Shown: positions 37,960 to 48,479, numbered from the stretch's first letter. The stretch is DNA of 64,000 nucleotides from CAMYKD01 sp041617155 (GCA_041617155.1 JBFJPL010000004.1:1-64000), one strand, 5' to 3'. The notes: generated by a model from the sequence alone, not told the origin. Numbers and translations are program-made.

Positions 37960-38394
37960 TCAGCCGAGCTTGGCGACCCGCCGCTGATGGCGGCCGCCGG
38001 CGAATTTCGTTTCGAGAAAAGTTTTCAGGCAGTCCTTGGCGACCTCGACCCCGATCAGCCGGGCGCCAAGCGCCAGGACGTTGGCATCGTTGTGTTCGCG
38101 GGTCAACCGGGCCGAGGTCTCGTCGTGGCACGGCGCCGCGCGGACGCCCGGATGCCGGTTGGCCGCCATGGCCATGCCGATGCCCGAGCCGCAGATCAGC
38201 ACGCCGCGCTCCGCCCGGCCGTCGGCGAGCGCCGCGGCCAAGGCGTCGGCGAAGTCCGGATAGTCGACCGAGTCAGGCCCGTCGGTGCCGAGATCGAGCA
38301 CGCCGTGGCCGAGCGCGCCCAGCTCCTCGACCAGGGTCGATTTAAGATCAAATCCAGCGTGATCCGAAGCGATCGCAATCGGCTTCCCGGCCAT
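37960..38394 (-). CDS. rpiB: Ribose-5-phosphate isomerase B
   Basis: A 144-residue RpiB with IAIASDHAGFDLKSTL at the start, DYPDFADALA and GVLICGSGIGMAMAANR with the catalytic Cys in the middle. It interconverts ribose 5-phosphate and ribulose 5-phosphate; the latter feeds ribB. It precedes glyA by about 53 bases, the usual alphaproteobacterial order. The ATG at 38394 is where the domain starts. Confidence 0.94.
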   Translation of the reverse strand: MAGKPIAIASDHAGFDLKSTLVEELGALGHGVLDLGTDGPDSVDYPDFADALAAALADGRAERGVLICGSGIGMAMAANRHPGVRAAPCHDETSARLTREHNDANVLALGARLIGVEVAKDCLKTFLETKFAGGRHQRRVAKLG

Positions 38395-38572
38395 CACGAA
38401 AGTCCCCAGGCGGTCGTCGGTGAACGGATCGGCGACGCTACCATATGTCGCGGCGGCAGGAAAGCCCGGCACAAGCTGTCGGGGTAGCAGCGGTTTCATC
38501 GTCCTTCGCTATCCCGGGTTGCATTCAGAGCATTCGCAAGAGAAAAATCAGTATTACAGGAGTGTTTATGAA

Positions 38573-38600
38573 TTGACATCAAGATTTCACTGTGTAAATT
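38573..38600 (+). promoter_or_regulatory. Sigma-70 type promoter for mucR
   Basis: TTGACA at 38573-38578 and TAAATT at 38595-38600 with a 16-base gap and a TG just before the -10, lie 40 bases upstream of the mucR ATG in an unusually AT-rich stretch. MucR proteins bind AT-rich DNA with T-A steps and often repress their own gene, so autoregulation here is plausible. Confidence 0.6.
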
Positions 38601-38639
38601 AAGGGGAACCTAGAATTCATTAACACATGGAAGCAAAAA

Positions 38640-39077
38640 ATGAGTGATGATACGGCTGAGGCCTTGTCTTCGGCAGAGATATTACGCATGACTTCGCACG
38701 TCGTTGCGGCTTATGTCGGCAATAACGAGCTGCAGACCGCCGAACTCGGCAACGTCATTCAGACGGTTCACGGCTCGCTTTCGGCGCTCAACGGCCACGG
38801 CGAGGTCACGATCGAGCCGCAGAAGCCGGCGATTTCGGTCCGCCGCTCGGTCACGCCCGACTACATCGTCTGCCTGGAAGACGGCAAGAAGCTGAAAATG
38901 CTCAAACGGCACCTGCGCACGACCTACAACATGACGCCGGAGGAATACCGGGCCAAGTGGAGCCTGCCGGCCGACTATCCCATGGTGGCGCCGAACTACG
39001 CCAAGCAGCGCTCCGCCTTCGCCAAGAAGATCGGCCTGGGCCGCGGCAGCTCCAAGGGGCGCAGCAAGAAGCGCTAG
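38640..39077 (+). CDS. MucR/Ros-family transcriptional regulator with altered zinc-finger residues
   Basis: A 145-residue MucR-type protein with the core DYIVCLEDGKKLKMLKRHL, then TTYNMTPEEYRAKWSLPADY, PMVAPNY and a basic C-terminus. In Ros the zinc ligands are two Cys and two His. Here the first Cys (78) and first His (91) are kept, the second Cys is Asp81 as in other MucR proteins, and the last His is Thr95. Zinc binding may therefore be weak or absent. MucR proteins are H-NS-like regulators of surface polysaccharides, motility and cell cycle genes in alphaproteobacteria. Its TAG stop is the left end of a MITE. Confidence 0.9.
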   Translation: MSDDTAEALSSAEILRMTSHVVAAYVGNNELQTAELGNVIQTVHGSLSALNGHGEVTIEPQKPAISVRRSVTPDYIVCLEDGKKLKMLKRHLRTTYNMTPEEYRAKWSLPADYPMVAPNYAKQRSAFAKKIGLGRGSSKGRSKKR

Positions 39078-39346
39078 GAGCCTGTCCGAGTATTGGTCAC
39101 GGGCTGCACCGCGTTTTTAAGGCCTTGGGCTAGGACGGTGCCGCGCCGCGATGCCGTGCGCATCGCAAGCGGTGCCGAACGATGTCCCAAGGCCTTGAAA
39201 ACGCGGCCCTTCGGGTCGGCCAGACAGACGCGAGTGCCGCGTCGCGAAGGCTTGCCGATGGGCACGGCATCGCCCGCGCCTCCGGTCCTAACCCTCGCGT
39301 CTGTCCGGCCGATGCTGCTCATGACCAATACTCGGACAGGCGCCTA
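39075..39346. mobile_element. MITE (family B), copy 1
   Basis: 272 bases with 25-base terminal inverted repeats (39075-39099 and 39322-39346, one mismatch) in CTAG sites. Inside are two long stem-loops: 39109-39129 pairs with 39186-39206 (20 of 21 bases), and a second lies between 39214 and 39315. The conserved CCCTTCGGGTCGGCC joins them, similar to family A. Short open frames within it repeat in the second copy and are by-products. It sits between convergent mucR and a DUF6898-like gene. Confidence 0.88.
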
Positions 39347-39370
39347 GGGCAGCTCTGCGAATCGACAAGT

Positions 39371-39601
39371 CTAGGCGGAAAAATCCGCCCTTCCCGGTTT
39401 CGGCGGGGCCTTGGATTTCGGCGAATCCCGCTTCAGGACATATTCCAGCTTGCGCAGCGCGGCCCGTTCCAATGCCGCCTGTCCGGCGGCCGGATCGCCG
39501 ACGATGGAGACCTCGGTCAGGGTGTCGGGATCGACCGCCGAGACCTTAACGTAGGCACCCACCTGATGGAACTCGATCAAGGCTTCGCGCAGCCGGGCCA
39601 T
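39371..39601 (-). CDS. Small DUF6898-like protein
   Basis: A 76-residue protein, REALIEFHQVGAYVKVSAVD then EVSIVGDPAAGQAALERAALRKLEYVLKR, that matches my memory of the small alphaproteobacterial DUF6898 family: a beta-hairpin followed by a helix. The length from the Met at 39601 fits; the 30 residues further upstream in the frame look non-coding. No function is known. It is divergent from the acyl-CoA dehydrogenase gene. Confidence 0.65.
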   Translation of the reverse strand: MARLREALIEFHQVGAYVKVSAVDPDTLTEVSIVGDPAAGQAALERAALRKLEYVLKRDSPKSKAPPKPGRADFSA

Positions 39602-39758
39602 GGCGCTATGGTGGCGCGAGCAGGCCAAGAAATTGTTAATGGCCAATCGGCCGTAGTGCAGGGCTGCCGAGCGACAGCCAATCTTTCGCACCGGCCGTTA
39701 TGGGCTATTATGGCAAAGCAATGTTTTGGGAATCCCCTGCGAAATCGAGGAGCACGCC

Positions 39759-40985
<1,227 letters not shown>

Positions 40986-40988
<3 letters not shown>

Positions 40989-41336
40989 GAGCCTGTCCGC
41001 GCAAGCCGGTTTCCCTCGCCCGGCGCGAGCCGGAACGCTGTCGCGATGCCCGGCCGAAGCGCCTGACAGCGCCGTAGCGAGCGGTTCGATAAGGTCTGTG
41101 AACTTGGGTTATCGAGCGGATCCGCGCCTCCACGGCCTCGGGAAGCCGCCAGCTCGGCAGCGCCATCGCCCGTTCCATGGCCCCGCGGGCGCCGATATCA
41201 AAGCGCGCGCAGGTCATGGTGTCGGTCAAACTGTTTCGAGGCGCTGCCGTGCAGCGCCTCGACATCAAGGCATATTCGCTGTGGGGGCCGTCCGCCGACC
41301 GCGCCGCTTGGACACGGCGCGGAAAACCGGGTTTCG
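40986..41336. other. Intergenic region with a MITE-end remnant and a hairpin
   Basis: The first 14 bases (40986-40999, TAGGAGCCTGTCCG) equal the left end of MITE family B, but the rest of the end and a right end are missing. At 41237-41261 an 11-base perfect stem with a 3-base loop (CGAGGCGCTGC / GCAGCGCCTCG) may stop transcription, although no T-run follows. No gene is seen in these 350 bases. Confidence 0.55.
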
Positions 41337-41804
41337 TCAGGCGGCCGAGCTCATGTTGCCGTAGCGTTGGGGCGTCGCCCAGAACTGGCCGAGCCGGCGC
41401 AGGATGCCGTTGGCCTCGGTCAGGGTTTCGCCGGTCAGCTGGGCGTCGTCGAGCTTGCCCGACTGGGCCTGGAACAGCTCGTCGAGCCGGCGCGAGATCT
41501 CCAGTCCCTTCTCCGCGGCGCGCACGTGGAACGACCGGCGGTCGTGCGGCGAGCGCTCCTGGATCAGATACTCGTTCTCGACCATCTTCTTGACGTTGTA
41601 AGAGACGTTGGAGCCCAGGTAATAGCCGCGCTGGGTCAATTCGCCGACGGTCAGCTCTTCGTCGCCGATATTGAACAGGATCAGGGCCTGCACGTTATTC
41701 AGGTCGCGGACGCCGATTCGATCGAGTTCGGCCTTGACGACCTCGAGGCATTGCCGGTGCAAACGCTCGATGAGCGAAATGGTTTCTAAGTAAGCTGCTT
41801 TCAC
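41337..41804 (-). CDS. MarR-family regulator, LdtR-like
   Basis: A 155-residue winged-helix protein: LNNVQALILFNIGDEELTVGEL, RGYYLGSNVSYNVKKMVENEYL and RSPHDRRSFHVRAAEKG. This sequence type is the alphaproteobacterial LdtR group, which in Liberibacter controls an L,D-transpeptidase and responds to small phenolic ligands. It stands alone with an AT-rich 234-base region upstream that probably carries its promoter. Confidence 0.85.
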   Translation of the reverse strand: MKAAYLETISLIERLHRQCLEVVKAELDRIGVRDLNNVQALILFNIGDEELTVGELTQRGYYLGSNVSYNVKKMVENEYLIQERSPHDRRSFHVRAAEKGLEISRRLDELFQAQSGKLDDAQLTGETLTEANGILRRLGQFWATPQRYGNMSSAA

Positions 41805-42038
41805 GGCGAACCCCCGCGACTAATATTAACGTTTGGTTGCTGTATCATCTTAGGCATCACCGGGTTAATGACCGCTTAAAGCTGGGCAAATTTATCCCTT
41901 ATCTGGTGTAAATGTTGTAACAGCTACTATTTTACGCTTATTTGTTCGATCAAGCTCCGCTATTTCGGCCCCGGAAATTTACCAAGGGTCATCATCGATC
42001 ACCTTTGTGGGTGAGCGGTGCGGCGCGAGAAGCGCCGC

Positions 42039-42926
42039 TCAGCCGCCGCGAATCAGCTTGATGATCGCCGAATAGTCGAGGCCGCCGTGGCCGGCGTTGA
42101 CGAACATGGTGTAGAGCGCGGTGGCCTCGGCGCCGAGCGGCGTGGCGGTGCCGGCCTGGCTGGCCGCCATTTGCGAAAGCTTGAGGTCCTTGTGCATCAT
42201 GGCGGCGGCAAAGCCGGGCCGGTAGTCTCGGTTGGCCGCCGAGGTCTCGACGATGCCGGGCACCGGATTGTGGTTCAGCATGGCCCAGCAGGAGCCCGAG
42301 GAGACCGAGGAGATCTCGAACAGCTTGTTCGGCTCGAGGCCGAGCGCCTCGCCCAGCGTGAAGGCCTCGGCGCACGCCAGCATGGAAATTCCGAGGATCA
42401 TGTTGTTGCAGACCTTGGCCACCTGGCCGTTGCCCGGACCGCCGGCATGCACGATGTTGCGGCCCATGACCTCGAGCAGCGGCTTGGCGCAGGCGAAGGC
42501 GTCGTCGGTGCCGCCGCACATGAAGGTCAGCGTCGCCCCGGCCGCGCCGGCGACACCGCCGGAGACCGGCGCGTCGAGCATCGCGTGGCCGGCCGCCGCG
42601 ACCGCCTCGTGCACGGCGCGGGCGCTGCCCACGTCGATCGTCGAGCTGTCGATGAACAGGCTGTCCGGCGCGGCTGCGGCGATCAGGCCGTCGTCGCCCA
42701 GATAGGCGCTCCTGACGTGCTCGCCGGCCGGCAGCATGGTAATCACCGTGTCCGCGCGTCGGACCGCTTCGGCGGCGCTCTCGACCGTCGCCGCGCCGGC
42801 CTTGGCGGCCGCCTCGAGCGCCGCCGGCACCAAGTCGTAGCCGGTCACCTTGTGCCCGGCCTTGACCAGATTGCCCGCCATGGGCCCGCCCATGTTGCCG
42901 AGCCCGATGAAGCCGATATCGGCCAT
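42039..42926 (-). CDS. mmsB: 3-hydroxyisobutyrate dehydrogenase
   Basis: A 295-residue beta-hydroxyacid dehydrogenase. IGFIGLGNMGGPMAGNLVKAG is the NAD-binding start (shown in parts: GLGNMG), DAPVSGGVAGA the substrate site, and the catalytic Lys lies in GNGQVAKVCNNM. It makes methylmalonate semialdehyde in valine breakdown. The ATG at 42926 follows GGAGGGAAAA. In relatives the gene usually follows the HIBYL-CoA hydrolase gene, which here is 4.5 kb away (47418-48479). Confidence 0.92.
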   Translation of the reverse strand: MADIGFIGLGNMGGPMAGNLVKAGHKVTGYDLVPAALEAAAKAGAATVESAAEAVRRADTVITMLPAGEHVRSAYLGDDGLIAAAAPDSLFIDSSTIDVGSARAVHEAVAAAGHAMLDAPVSGGVAGAAGATLTFMCGGTDDAFACAKPLLEVMGRNIVHAGGPGNGQVAKVCNNMILGISMLACAEAFTLGEALGLEPNKLFEISSVSSGSCWAMLNHNPVPGIVETSAANRDYRPGFAAAMMHKDLKLSQMAASQAGTATPLGAEATALYTMFVNAGHGGLDYSAIIKLIRGG

Positions 42927-43106
42927 TTTTCCCTCCAAAGCATCGTTTGCCGGCTGTCTTGCAGCAGAGGATCAAAGCCAACCGATGGCCCTCTGATGGC
43001 TGCCCAGCCAAGCATCCATCGTGGCCGAAAGGCCTCGCTCGGGCAACCACGGACCGCCTTCGAAGCAATTCGGCACGGCCACTGACGACCTGGGTATCGG
43101 ATCAGA

Positions 43107-44660
43107 TCAACCCAGACTCCCGAAGTCGTAGTAAAGCAGCGTCGTGCCGATCCCGGCCGCGCCCATGATCAGGAAAGACAGCAGCAGGTGTTTGAAGAGA
43201 CCCCTGTGACCCAAGGAGAACGCCAGGAACAGCTTCATGAAGGTGTTGGACAGGGCGCCCAGCACGACATTGAAGCTGGCCCAGTCGAGCGAGATCAGCC
43301 CTGACCGCTGGGCGTCGCTCAAGGAGAAGGCAACGGCATCGGCGTCGGTCAGGCCGCTCACGATCGCCACCACGGGCAGCCACGCCCCGCCGAGGTAGGT
43401 GATCGCGAGGCGCGTCACCATCAAGATGGCGGCGAAGACGAGGCCGAATGTGATCGCGGACTTCAGGCTGAAGGGATTGTCGAAGCTCACCTCCTCGGAT
43501 TCGGCGCCCTTGGCCGCCGCCTTCTTCGAGCGGAGTAGGAACCAGACGGCCATGAGCATGCCGGTCGCCCCGGTGACGAGGATCGGCACGGCCATGTTGC
43601 GCATCAGCGCCTGATTGAACACGCCGATCTGGATCAATAGCCGGGGAAACATGATGGACGACGCCAACAGTATCGCGACCGCGAAGGTCTGGTTCCACGC
43701 CGGCAGTTCCTTGCTGCGCTTGGCGAAGCTCAAAGTCGTGACGGTGCTCGAGGCGAGGCCGCCGATCAGTCCCGTAAGGCCGATCCCGGCGCCGCGGCCA
43801 AGGATCTTGACCAGAACGTAGCCGACGAAGCTGACGAAGGAGACCAGCACGACGATCAGCCACACCTTGAAGGGCTTGAGCGCCGCAAGCATGTGCATGA
43901 CGAACATCGGCGCCAAGGGGGCGTAGAGGGCGGCCCCGTCGGTGATCTGCTCCGCCTGATTACCGCTGTAGCGGCCGGCCACCCTGTCCTCGGCCACGCT
44001 GGTGATCTGCAGCACGCCGAGATAGGCGCCGTCGCCGTAGAGGTTCAGGCTGTCGTTGACCTCGAATAGCTGCTGCCCGGCCGGGGCGAAGGCCAGCTCG
44101 CCCGTGGCGTGCGCAATCGTGGTGACCCGACCCACCGAATAGGTCAGCAGGTTGTCCAAGGACTGCTGCGGCAGGATGGGCAGGACGATGAATGTGATGA
44201 TCAGGAACTTGAGCGCCGCTTCGAGCTCAAAGAACTTGATCTCCGAGCTGAACTGATTGAAGGCTCTCTTCTGGGAAAGAATGGTGAGCATGGCGATCGC
44301 CAGCGCGATCGAGAGCGCGTGCATGCCCTGCATGGTCAAGACGCCGAGGAAGAAGGTGACGATGGCGGCGGCTTCCGTGGTGACGCCGGTCCCTTCGACC
44401 TTTTTTGCCTGGTCGGCCCAGTACGCGAGCAGAAGCAGGGCGAGGAAACCGAGAAAACCCACGGCGATCAGCCACGAGTTTGCGAACAGCGTCGCGACGA
44501 AGGCGCTGATCGCGCCGATCAGCGCAAACAAGACGAAGTCGCGCAGTCCGGCATGGGGATTTTCCCGGGCGCCCATCGCCCGTTCCAGACCAATCAGAAA
44601 GCCCAGCGCCCCTGCCAGACCGAACTTGATGAAGAGATCCAGGAGCTCTTCCTGTGCCAC
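43107..44660 (-). CDS. MgtC/SapB family membrane protein with DUF4010
   Basis: A 517-residue membrane protein. The first 140 residues form the MgtC/SapB domain (GALGFLIGLERAMGARENPHAG with the conserved IGLER and Arg-Glu pattern), and the remainder is DUF4010 with many helices, including GIGLTGLIGGLASSTVTTLS. MgtC proteins affect magnesium limitation, ATP synthase and phosphate uptake; the long form is uncharacterised. It starts with GTG at 44660. It lies between mmsB and a phosphate transporter; a link to phosphate balance is inferred from that. Confidence 0.87.
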   Translation of the reverse strand: MAQEELLDLFIKFGLAGALGFLIGLERAMGARENPHAGLRDFVLFALIGAISAFVATLFANSWLIAVGFLGFLALLLLAYWADQAKKVEGTGVTTEAAAIVTFFLGVLTMQGMHALSIALAIAMLTILSQKRAFNQFSSEIKFFELEAALKFLIITFIVLPILPQQSLDNLLTYSVGRVTTIAHATGELAFAPAGQQLFEVNDSLNLYGDGAYLGVLQITSVAEDRVAGRYSGNQAEQITDGAALYAPLAPMFVMHMLAALKPFKVWLIVVLVSFVSFVGYVLVKILGRGAGIGLTGLIGGLASSTVTTLSFAKRSKELPAWNQTFAVAILLASSIMFPRLLIQIGVFNQALMRNMAVPILVTGATGMLMAVWFLLRSKKAAAKGAESEEVSFDNPFSLKSAITFGLVFAAILMVTRLAITYLGGAWLPVVAIVSGLTDADAVAFSLSDAQRSGLISLDWASFNVVLGALSNTFMKLFLAFSLGHRGLFKHLLLSFLIMGAAGIGTTLLYYDFGSLG

Positions 44661-44772
44661 GACCTGCCCCCCTAATTAGGCTGCGAGGCGCAAACCCTGC
44701 GACCCGGCCGTCACCAGCTTCTCACCGTTCCGAGCGCAGGGTCAATGGCGGGCCCGGCGGCGCAACCGCCGC

Positions 44773-45045
44773 TAGGAGCCTGTCCGAGTATTGGTCACGG
44801 GCTGCACCGCGTTTTCAAGGCCGTGGGCTAGGACGCTGCCGCCCCGCGATGCCGGGCGCATCGCAAGCGGTGCCGGACGACGTCCCCAGGCCGTGAAAAC
44901 GCGGCCCTTCGGGTCGGCCGGACAGACGCGAGCGCCGCGTCGCGAAGGCTTGCCGATGCGCAACGGCATCGCCCGCCCCTCCGCTCCTAACACGCGCGTC
45001 TGTCCGGCCGATGCAGTCCATGACCAATACTCGGACAGGCTCCTA
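44773..45045. mobile_element. MITE (family B), copy 2
   Basis: 273 bases with perfect 25-base terminal inverted repeats (44773-44797 and 45021-45045) in CTAG sites. It matches copy 1 along its whole length, at about nine bases in ten by eye, including both inner stem-loops, some of which carry paired changes on the two arms. No transposase frame. It lies upstream of the phosphate transporter. The following stretch 45046-45347 has no gene that I can support. Confidence 0.88.
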
Positions 45046-45347
45046 GATGGCTAGACCAGCAACAAAGGACGGAGATTGCGAATCGAGACGTCGACCAAGA
45101 TCCGATCGCCTGCGACAATCGAAATTGCTAGCGTTTTCGGACAGCTGGAGATTCTATCCGGGCAATCGCGGCTTGGGTCAGTGAGTCGAGCGGTCCCGAC
45201 GGCGGGAACCTTCCGGCCGGTGGCGCGCGGCCATGTGTTGATTCGCGCGGCCGATCGGGCGGTCCAACCAAACCCGACCGGCGAGAACCGATCGAGGTGC
45301 AACCCAGGCGAACCCGGCCGGGCAAACAGCGGCAGCAGACGAGCGGG

Positions 45348-46382
45348 ATGGACATTGCGACTGGTCTGGCGATCGCGACGATCGTGATCGTTCTCATATT
45401 CGACTATACCAACGGCTTTCACGATGCCTCGAACATCGTCGCCACGGTCATCGCCTCGCGCGCCATGACCCCGATCCAGGCGGTCATCCTGGTCGCCATC
45501 TTCGAGTTTCTCGGCCCGCTCCTGGGCGGCACCGCGGTGGCCGACACCATCGGCAAGTTCATCGACGTGAGTTCGCTGGCCGGCGTCACCTCGCTCGCCA
45601 TCATCCTGGCCGGCGTGATCGGCGCCATCGTCTGGAACCTGGGGACCTGGTGGCTCGGCATTCCCTCCAGTTCGTCGCATGCCCTGGTCGGCGGTTTGGT
45701 CGGGACAGTGCTGGTCTCGGCAGGTCCGTCAAACGTGGTCTGGGGCTTCGCGGACCTGTTCTTGCACGGTCGCGCAACCGGCGTCACGAAAGTGCTGTTG
45801 GCGCTTATACTCTCGCCGATCATCGGCTTCTGGGTCGGCTTCGCCGTACACCGCGTCACCGGCCTGCTGCTGCGCGGGGCCCGGCCGTCGATCAATCGGA
45901 ACCTGCGCCGGGGTCAGATCGCGACCGCCGCCTGGCTGGCCTTCTCGCACGGCACCAACGACGCCCAGAAAAGCATGGGCATCATCACCTTGATCCTGGT
46001 GACCGGGGGCCTGATCAACAACTTCGAGGTTCCGTTCTGGACGATCCTGGCCTGCGCCGCCGCGATCACCCTGGGCATCCTATCCGGCGGCTGGCGCATC
46101 GTGCGCACGGTCGGCTTTGGCATCTACAAGGTCCGGCCGCTGCACGCGCTGAACGCCCAAGTGACCGCCGCGGCCGTGATCTTCGGCGCGGCCCTGGTCG
46201 GTGGCCCGGTGTCGACCACCCATGTGGTCAGCTCGTCGATCATGGGCATCGGCGCATCGGAGCGCCCGAAGGCGGTGCGCTGGGCCAAGGCCAAGGAGAT
46301 CGTCTCGACCTGGTTGATCACGATCCCGGGGGCTGGCACGGTCGGCGTCCTGACCTGGCTCGCGGTGCAGGTTTTCGTCTAG
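45348..46382 (+). CDS. pit: Inorganic phosphate transporter (PiT family)
   Basis: A 344-residue PiT protein with the two family signatures: DYTNGFHDASNIVATV near residue 20 and AFSHGTNDAQKSMGIITL near residue 200, and about 10 membrane helices. It imports phosphate, often as metal-phosphate with protons. It is followed after 65 bases by a DUF47 gene, its constant partner. The ATG follows GAGCGGG. Confidence 0.93.
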   Translation: MDIATGLAIATIVIVLIFDYTNGFHDASNIVATVIASRAMTPIQAVILVAIFEFLGPLLGGTAVADTIGKFIDVSSLAGVTSLAIILAGVIGAIVWNLGTWWLGIPSSSSHALVGGLVGTVLVSAGPSNVVWGFADLFLHGRATGVTKVLLALILSPIIGFWVGFAVHRVTGLLLRGARPSINRNLRRGQIATAAWLAFSHGTNDAQKSMGIITLILVTGGLINNFEVPFWTILACAAAITLGILSGGWRIVRTVGFGIYKVRPLHALNAQVTAAAVIFGAALVGGPVSTTHVVSSSIMGIGASERPKAVRWAKAKEIVSTWLITIPGAGTVGVLTWLAVQVFV

Positions 46383-46447
46383 CGCGGCGAGAGCCGGCGG
46401 CATCGGCCTGCCGGTGGATCGCGGCGAGCATCTTGGAGGAAAATGCC

Positions 46448-47149
46448 ATGGCTGAAGGTTCCGCAAATGTCGTCACCAGACTGGTCGACCGGGTGTTCCC
46501 GCGCATGCCGGACTTCTACGGTCTGATGAACGATCAGTGCGATCTCTTGGTGAGCGCGATGCAGGAGTTCGTCGACTACATGCACACCGGCGATTCGGAT
46601 ACCGGCAAGCGGGTCGCCGGGGTCCTGGAAAAGCAGGGCGACGAGCTGAAGCGGCGCAACCTGCAAATGCTCAACAAGGCCTTCGCCACGCCGATGGACC
46701 GCGAGGAGATCTATCGCGCCATAGAAGGCATCGACCACGTGCTCAACTACGCCAAGACCACGGTGCGCGAAATGGAGGCGTTCGAAGCCGCCCCGGACGG
46801 CCACACCCTGGAGATGGCCATCCATCTGAAGCAGGGAGCCGAGGCGTTGCGGGCGGGTTTCCGCAAGATCGCCACCGCGCCGGACCAGGCCGAGGCCGAC
46901 GCCCAGGCTGCGCGCAAGGCCGAGCGGCAGATCGAGAAGTCCTACCGCCGGGCCCTCGCCGAGCTGTTCAAAGCCGAAGTCTATCATGCCAAGCTGCAGG
47001 AACAGGGCGGCGGCACCGGATCGGACGCTCTGCGCTGCATGACCGAGATCTTGAAACGGCGCGAGATATACCGCCACCTGTCGAACGGCGGCGACCGCCT
47101 GGCCCGTGCGGGACAGACGCTGCACGACATCATCGTTAAGATCGCTTGA
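46448..47149 (+). CDS. DUF47 (PhoU-like) protein
   Basis: A 233-residue all-helical protein of the DUF47 family, related to PhoU: FYGLMNDQCDLLVSAMQEFVDYM, EKQGDELKRRNLQMLN and a C-terminal EILKRREIYRHLSNGGDRLARAG. DUF47 proteins regulate the PiT transporter beside them. The ATG is 8 bases after GGAGGA. A 268-base gap without a recognisable gene follows. Confidence 0.92.
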   Translation: MAEGSANVVTRLVDRVFPRMPDFYGLMNDQCDLLVSAMQEFVDYMHTGDSDTGKRVAGVLEKQGDELKRRNLQMLNKAFATPMDREEIYRAIEGIDHVLNYAKTTVREMEAFEAAPDGHTLEMAIHLKQGAEALRAGFRKIATAPDQAEADAQAARKAERQIEKSYRRALAELFKAEVYHAKLQEQGGGTGSDALRCMTEILKRREIYRHLSNGGDRLARAGQTLHDIIVKIA

Positions 47150-47417
47150 CTCGCGGCGCCGGACGGCCGGCATGACGGAACCGATCGATGGCATCGTCCG
47201 GCGGCCGCAGAAGCCGAATTGCACGCCGGGCGGCAGTATCGAGATGAACGGCAAGGTCGAGCAAGGCGAGACCTTAACAGCGGCCAAGTCAGTTGAGAAT
47301 CGTGGGAGCGGGCTCATATCAGAAGTCGGTTGTGTCGCCGTACTTCAGATTCCCGCCGCCGAAGACATGAGCTCGAACTTATCAGGGACAATGCCCGCAG
47401 CTGTCGCGGCCGGCGGG

Positions 47418-48479
47418 TCAAACAAAGGTTAAATCGTTCTCCCCGAGCGGCGCGAAGTGAGCGGCGACGGCCGCCTCGTCGACCTCGGCCAAAGTGGCGG
47501 GCCGCCAGACCGGCTTGCGATCCTTGTCGATCACCGCGGCGCGGATGCCTTCGAGCAGGTCGTGGCCGGCGACGCAGGCCTGGCTCAGGCGGTACTCCAT
47601 CACCATCGCCTGATCGAAGTCGAGCTTGGCGCCTTCGCGAAGCTCCCGGAAGGTCACCTTGAGGCTGGTCGGCGAGCGCGTCAGCAGGCCGGCCCGCGTG
47701 GTTTCGGCCCAGTCGCCGCCTTCGGCTTGCAAGGCCGCCAGGACGGCCTCGACCGAGTCCCGGGAAAAACAGCGGTCGATCGCCGCCCGGTGCGCCGCCA
47801 GCGACGCTTCGCCGGGGTCGGCGGCCAGAGCGCGGATGACCCTGCCGGCCGCTGCCGGCGCGTCGCCGGACCAATCGGCGCCGGCCAGCGCATCTACCAG
47901 ATCCGGCAGGCGAGCACTTTCCAGATAGTGCGTCGCGATGCCCGCGTAGAGGCAGTCGGCGGCCCTGAGGCGCGATCCGGTCAGCCCGAGGAACATGCCC
48001 AGGGCGCCCGGCAGGCGCGGTAGGAAGTAGGAGCCGCCGACGTCCGGGAACAGGCCGATCGAGGTCTCGGGCATGGCGAACAGCGTGTGTTCCGTGACCA
48101 CGCGGTGGCTGCCGTGCACCGAGACGCCGACGCCGCCGCCCATGACGATGCCGTCGACCAGCGCGATGTAGGGCTTGGGATAGTGGAAGATCCGGCGGTT
48201 CAGGCGGTACTCGGCCCGGAAGAACTCGGCTGCCATGCGGCGGTCGCCGCGTCCCGAGTCGTAGATCGCGGTCACGTCGCCGCCGGCGCAGAAGGCGCGC
48301 TCGCCCGCCCCCTCGATGATCACGGCGGCGAGCGCCGGGTCCTCGGCCCAGGCGGCGAGCTCGGCATCGAGCTCGCGGCACATCGCCAGGGTCAGCGCGT
48401 TGAGCGCCTTGGGCCGGTTCAGCGTGACCACCGCCACGCGCCCTTGCGTGCGGTACAGAAGTTCAGCCTCGCCGGTCAT
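47418..48479 (-). CDS. 3-hydroxyisobutyryl-CoA hydrolase
   Basis: A 353-residue crotonase of the HIBYL-CoA hydrolase type (ECH_2). GERAFCAGGDVTAIYD, DGIVMGGGVGVSVHGSHRVV and LFAMPETSIGLFPDVGGSYFL (PETSIGLFPDVGG is the diagnostic piece) are present. It hydrolyses 3-hydroxyisobutyryl-CoA in valine breakdown. It follows the acyl-CoA dehydrogenase by 36 bases, in one operon. Confidence 0.92.
   Translation of the reverse strand: MTGEAELLYRTQGRVAVVTLNRPKALNALTLAMCRELDAELAAWAEDPALAAVIIEGAGERAFCAGGDVTAIYDSGRGDRRMAAEFFRAEYRLNRRIFHYPKPYIALVDGIVMGGGVGVSVHGSHRVVTEHTLFAMPETSIGLFPDVGGSYFLPRLPGALGMFLGLTGSRLRAADCLYAGIATHYLESARLPDLVDALAGADWSGDAPAAAGRVIRALAADPGEASLAAHRAAIDRCFSRDSVEAVLAALQAEGGDWAETTRAGLLTRSPTSLKVTFRELREGAKLDFDQAMVMEYRLSQACVAGHDLLEGIRAAVIDKDRKPVWRPATLAEVDEAAVAAHFAPLGENDLTFV

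Noticed and set aside
39093..39347. Open frames on both strands inside the family B MITE, with similar products in the second copy (44791-45054)
   Set aside because: They repeat only because the element repeats; they are short, have no ribosome-binding site and lie in stem-loop sequence.
45076..45387. 103-codon frame between MITE copy 2 and pit
   Set aside because: No ribosome-binding site, no protein-like pattern, and it runs into the pit start.
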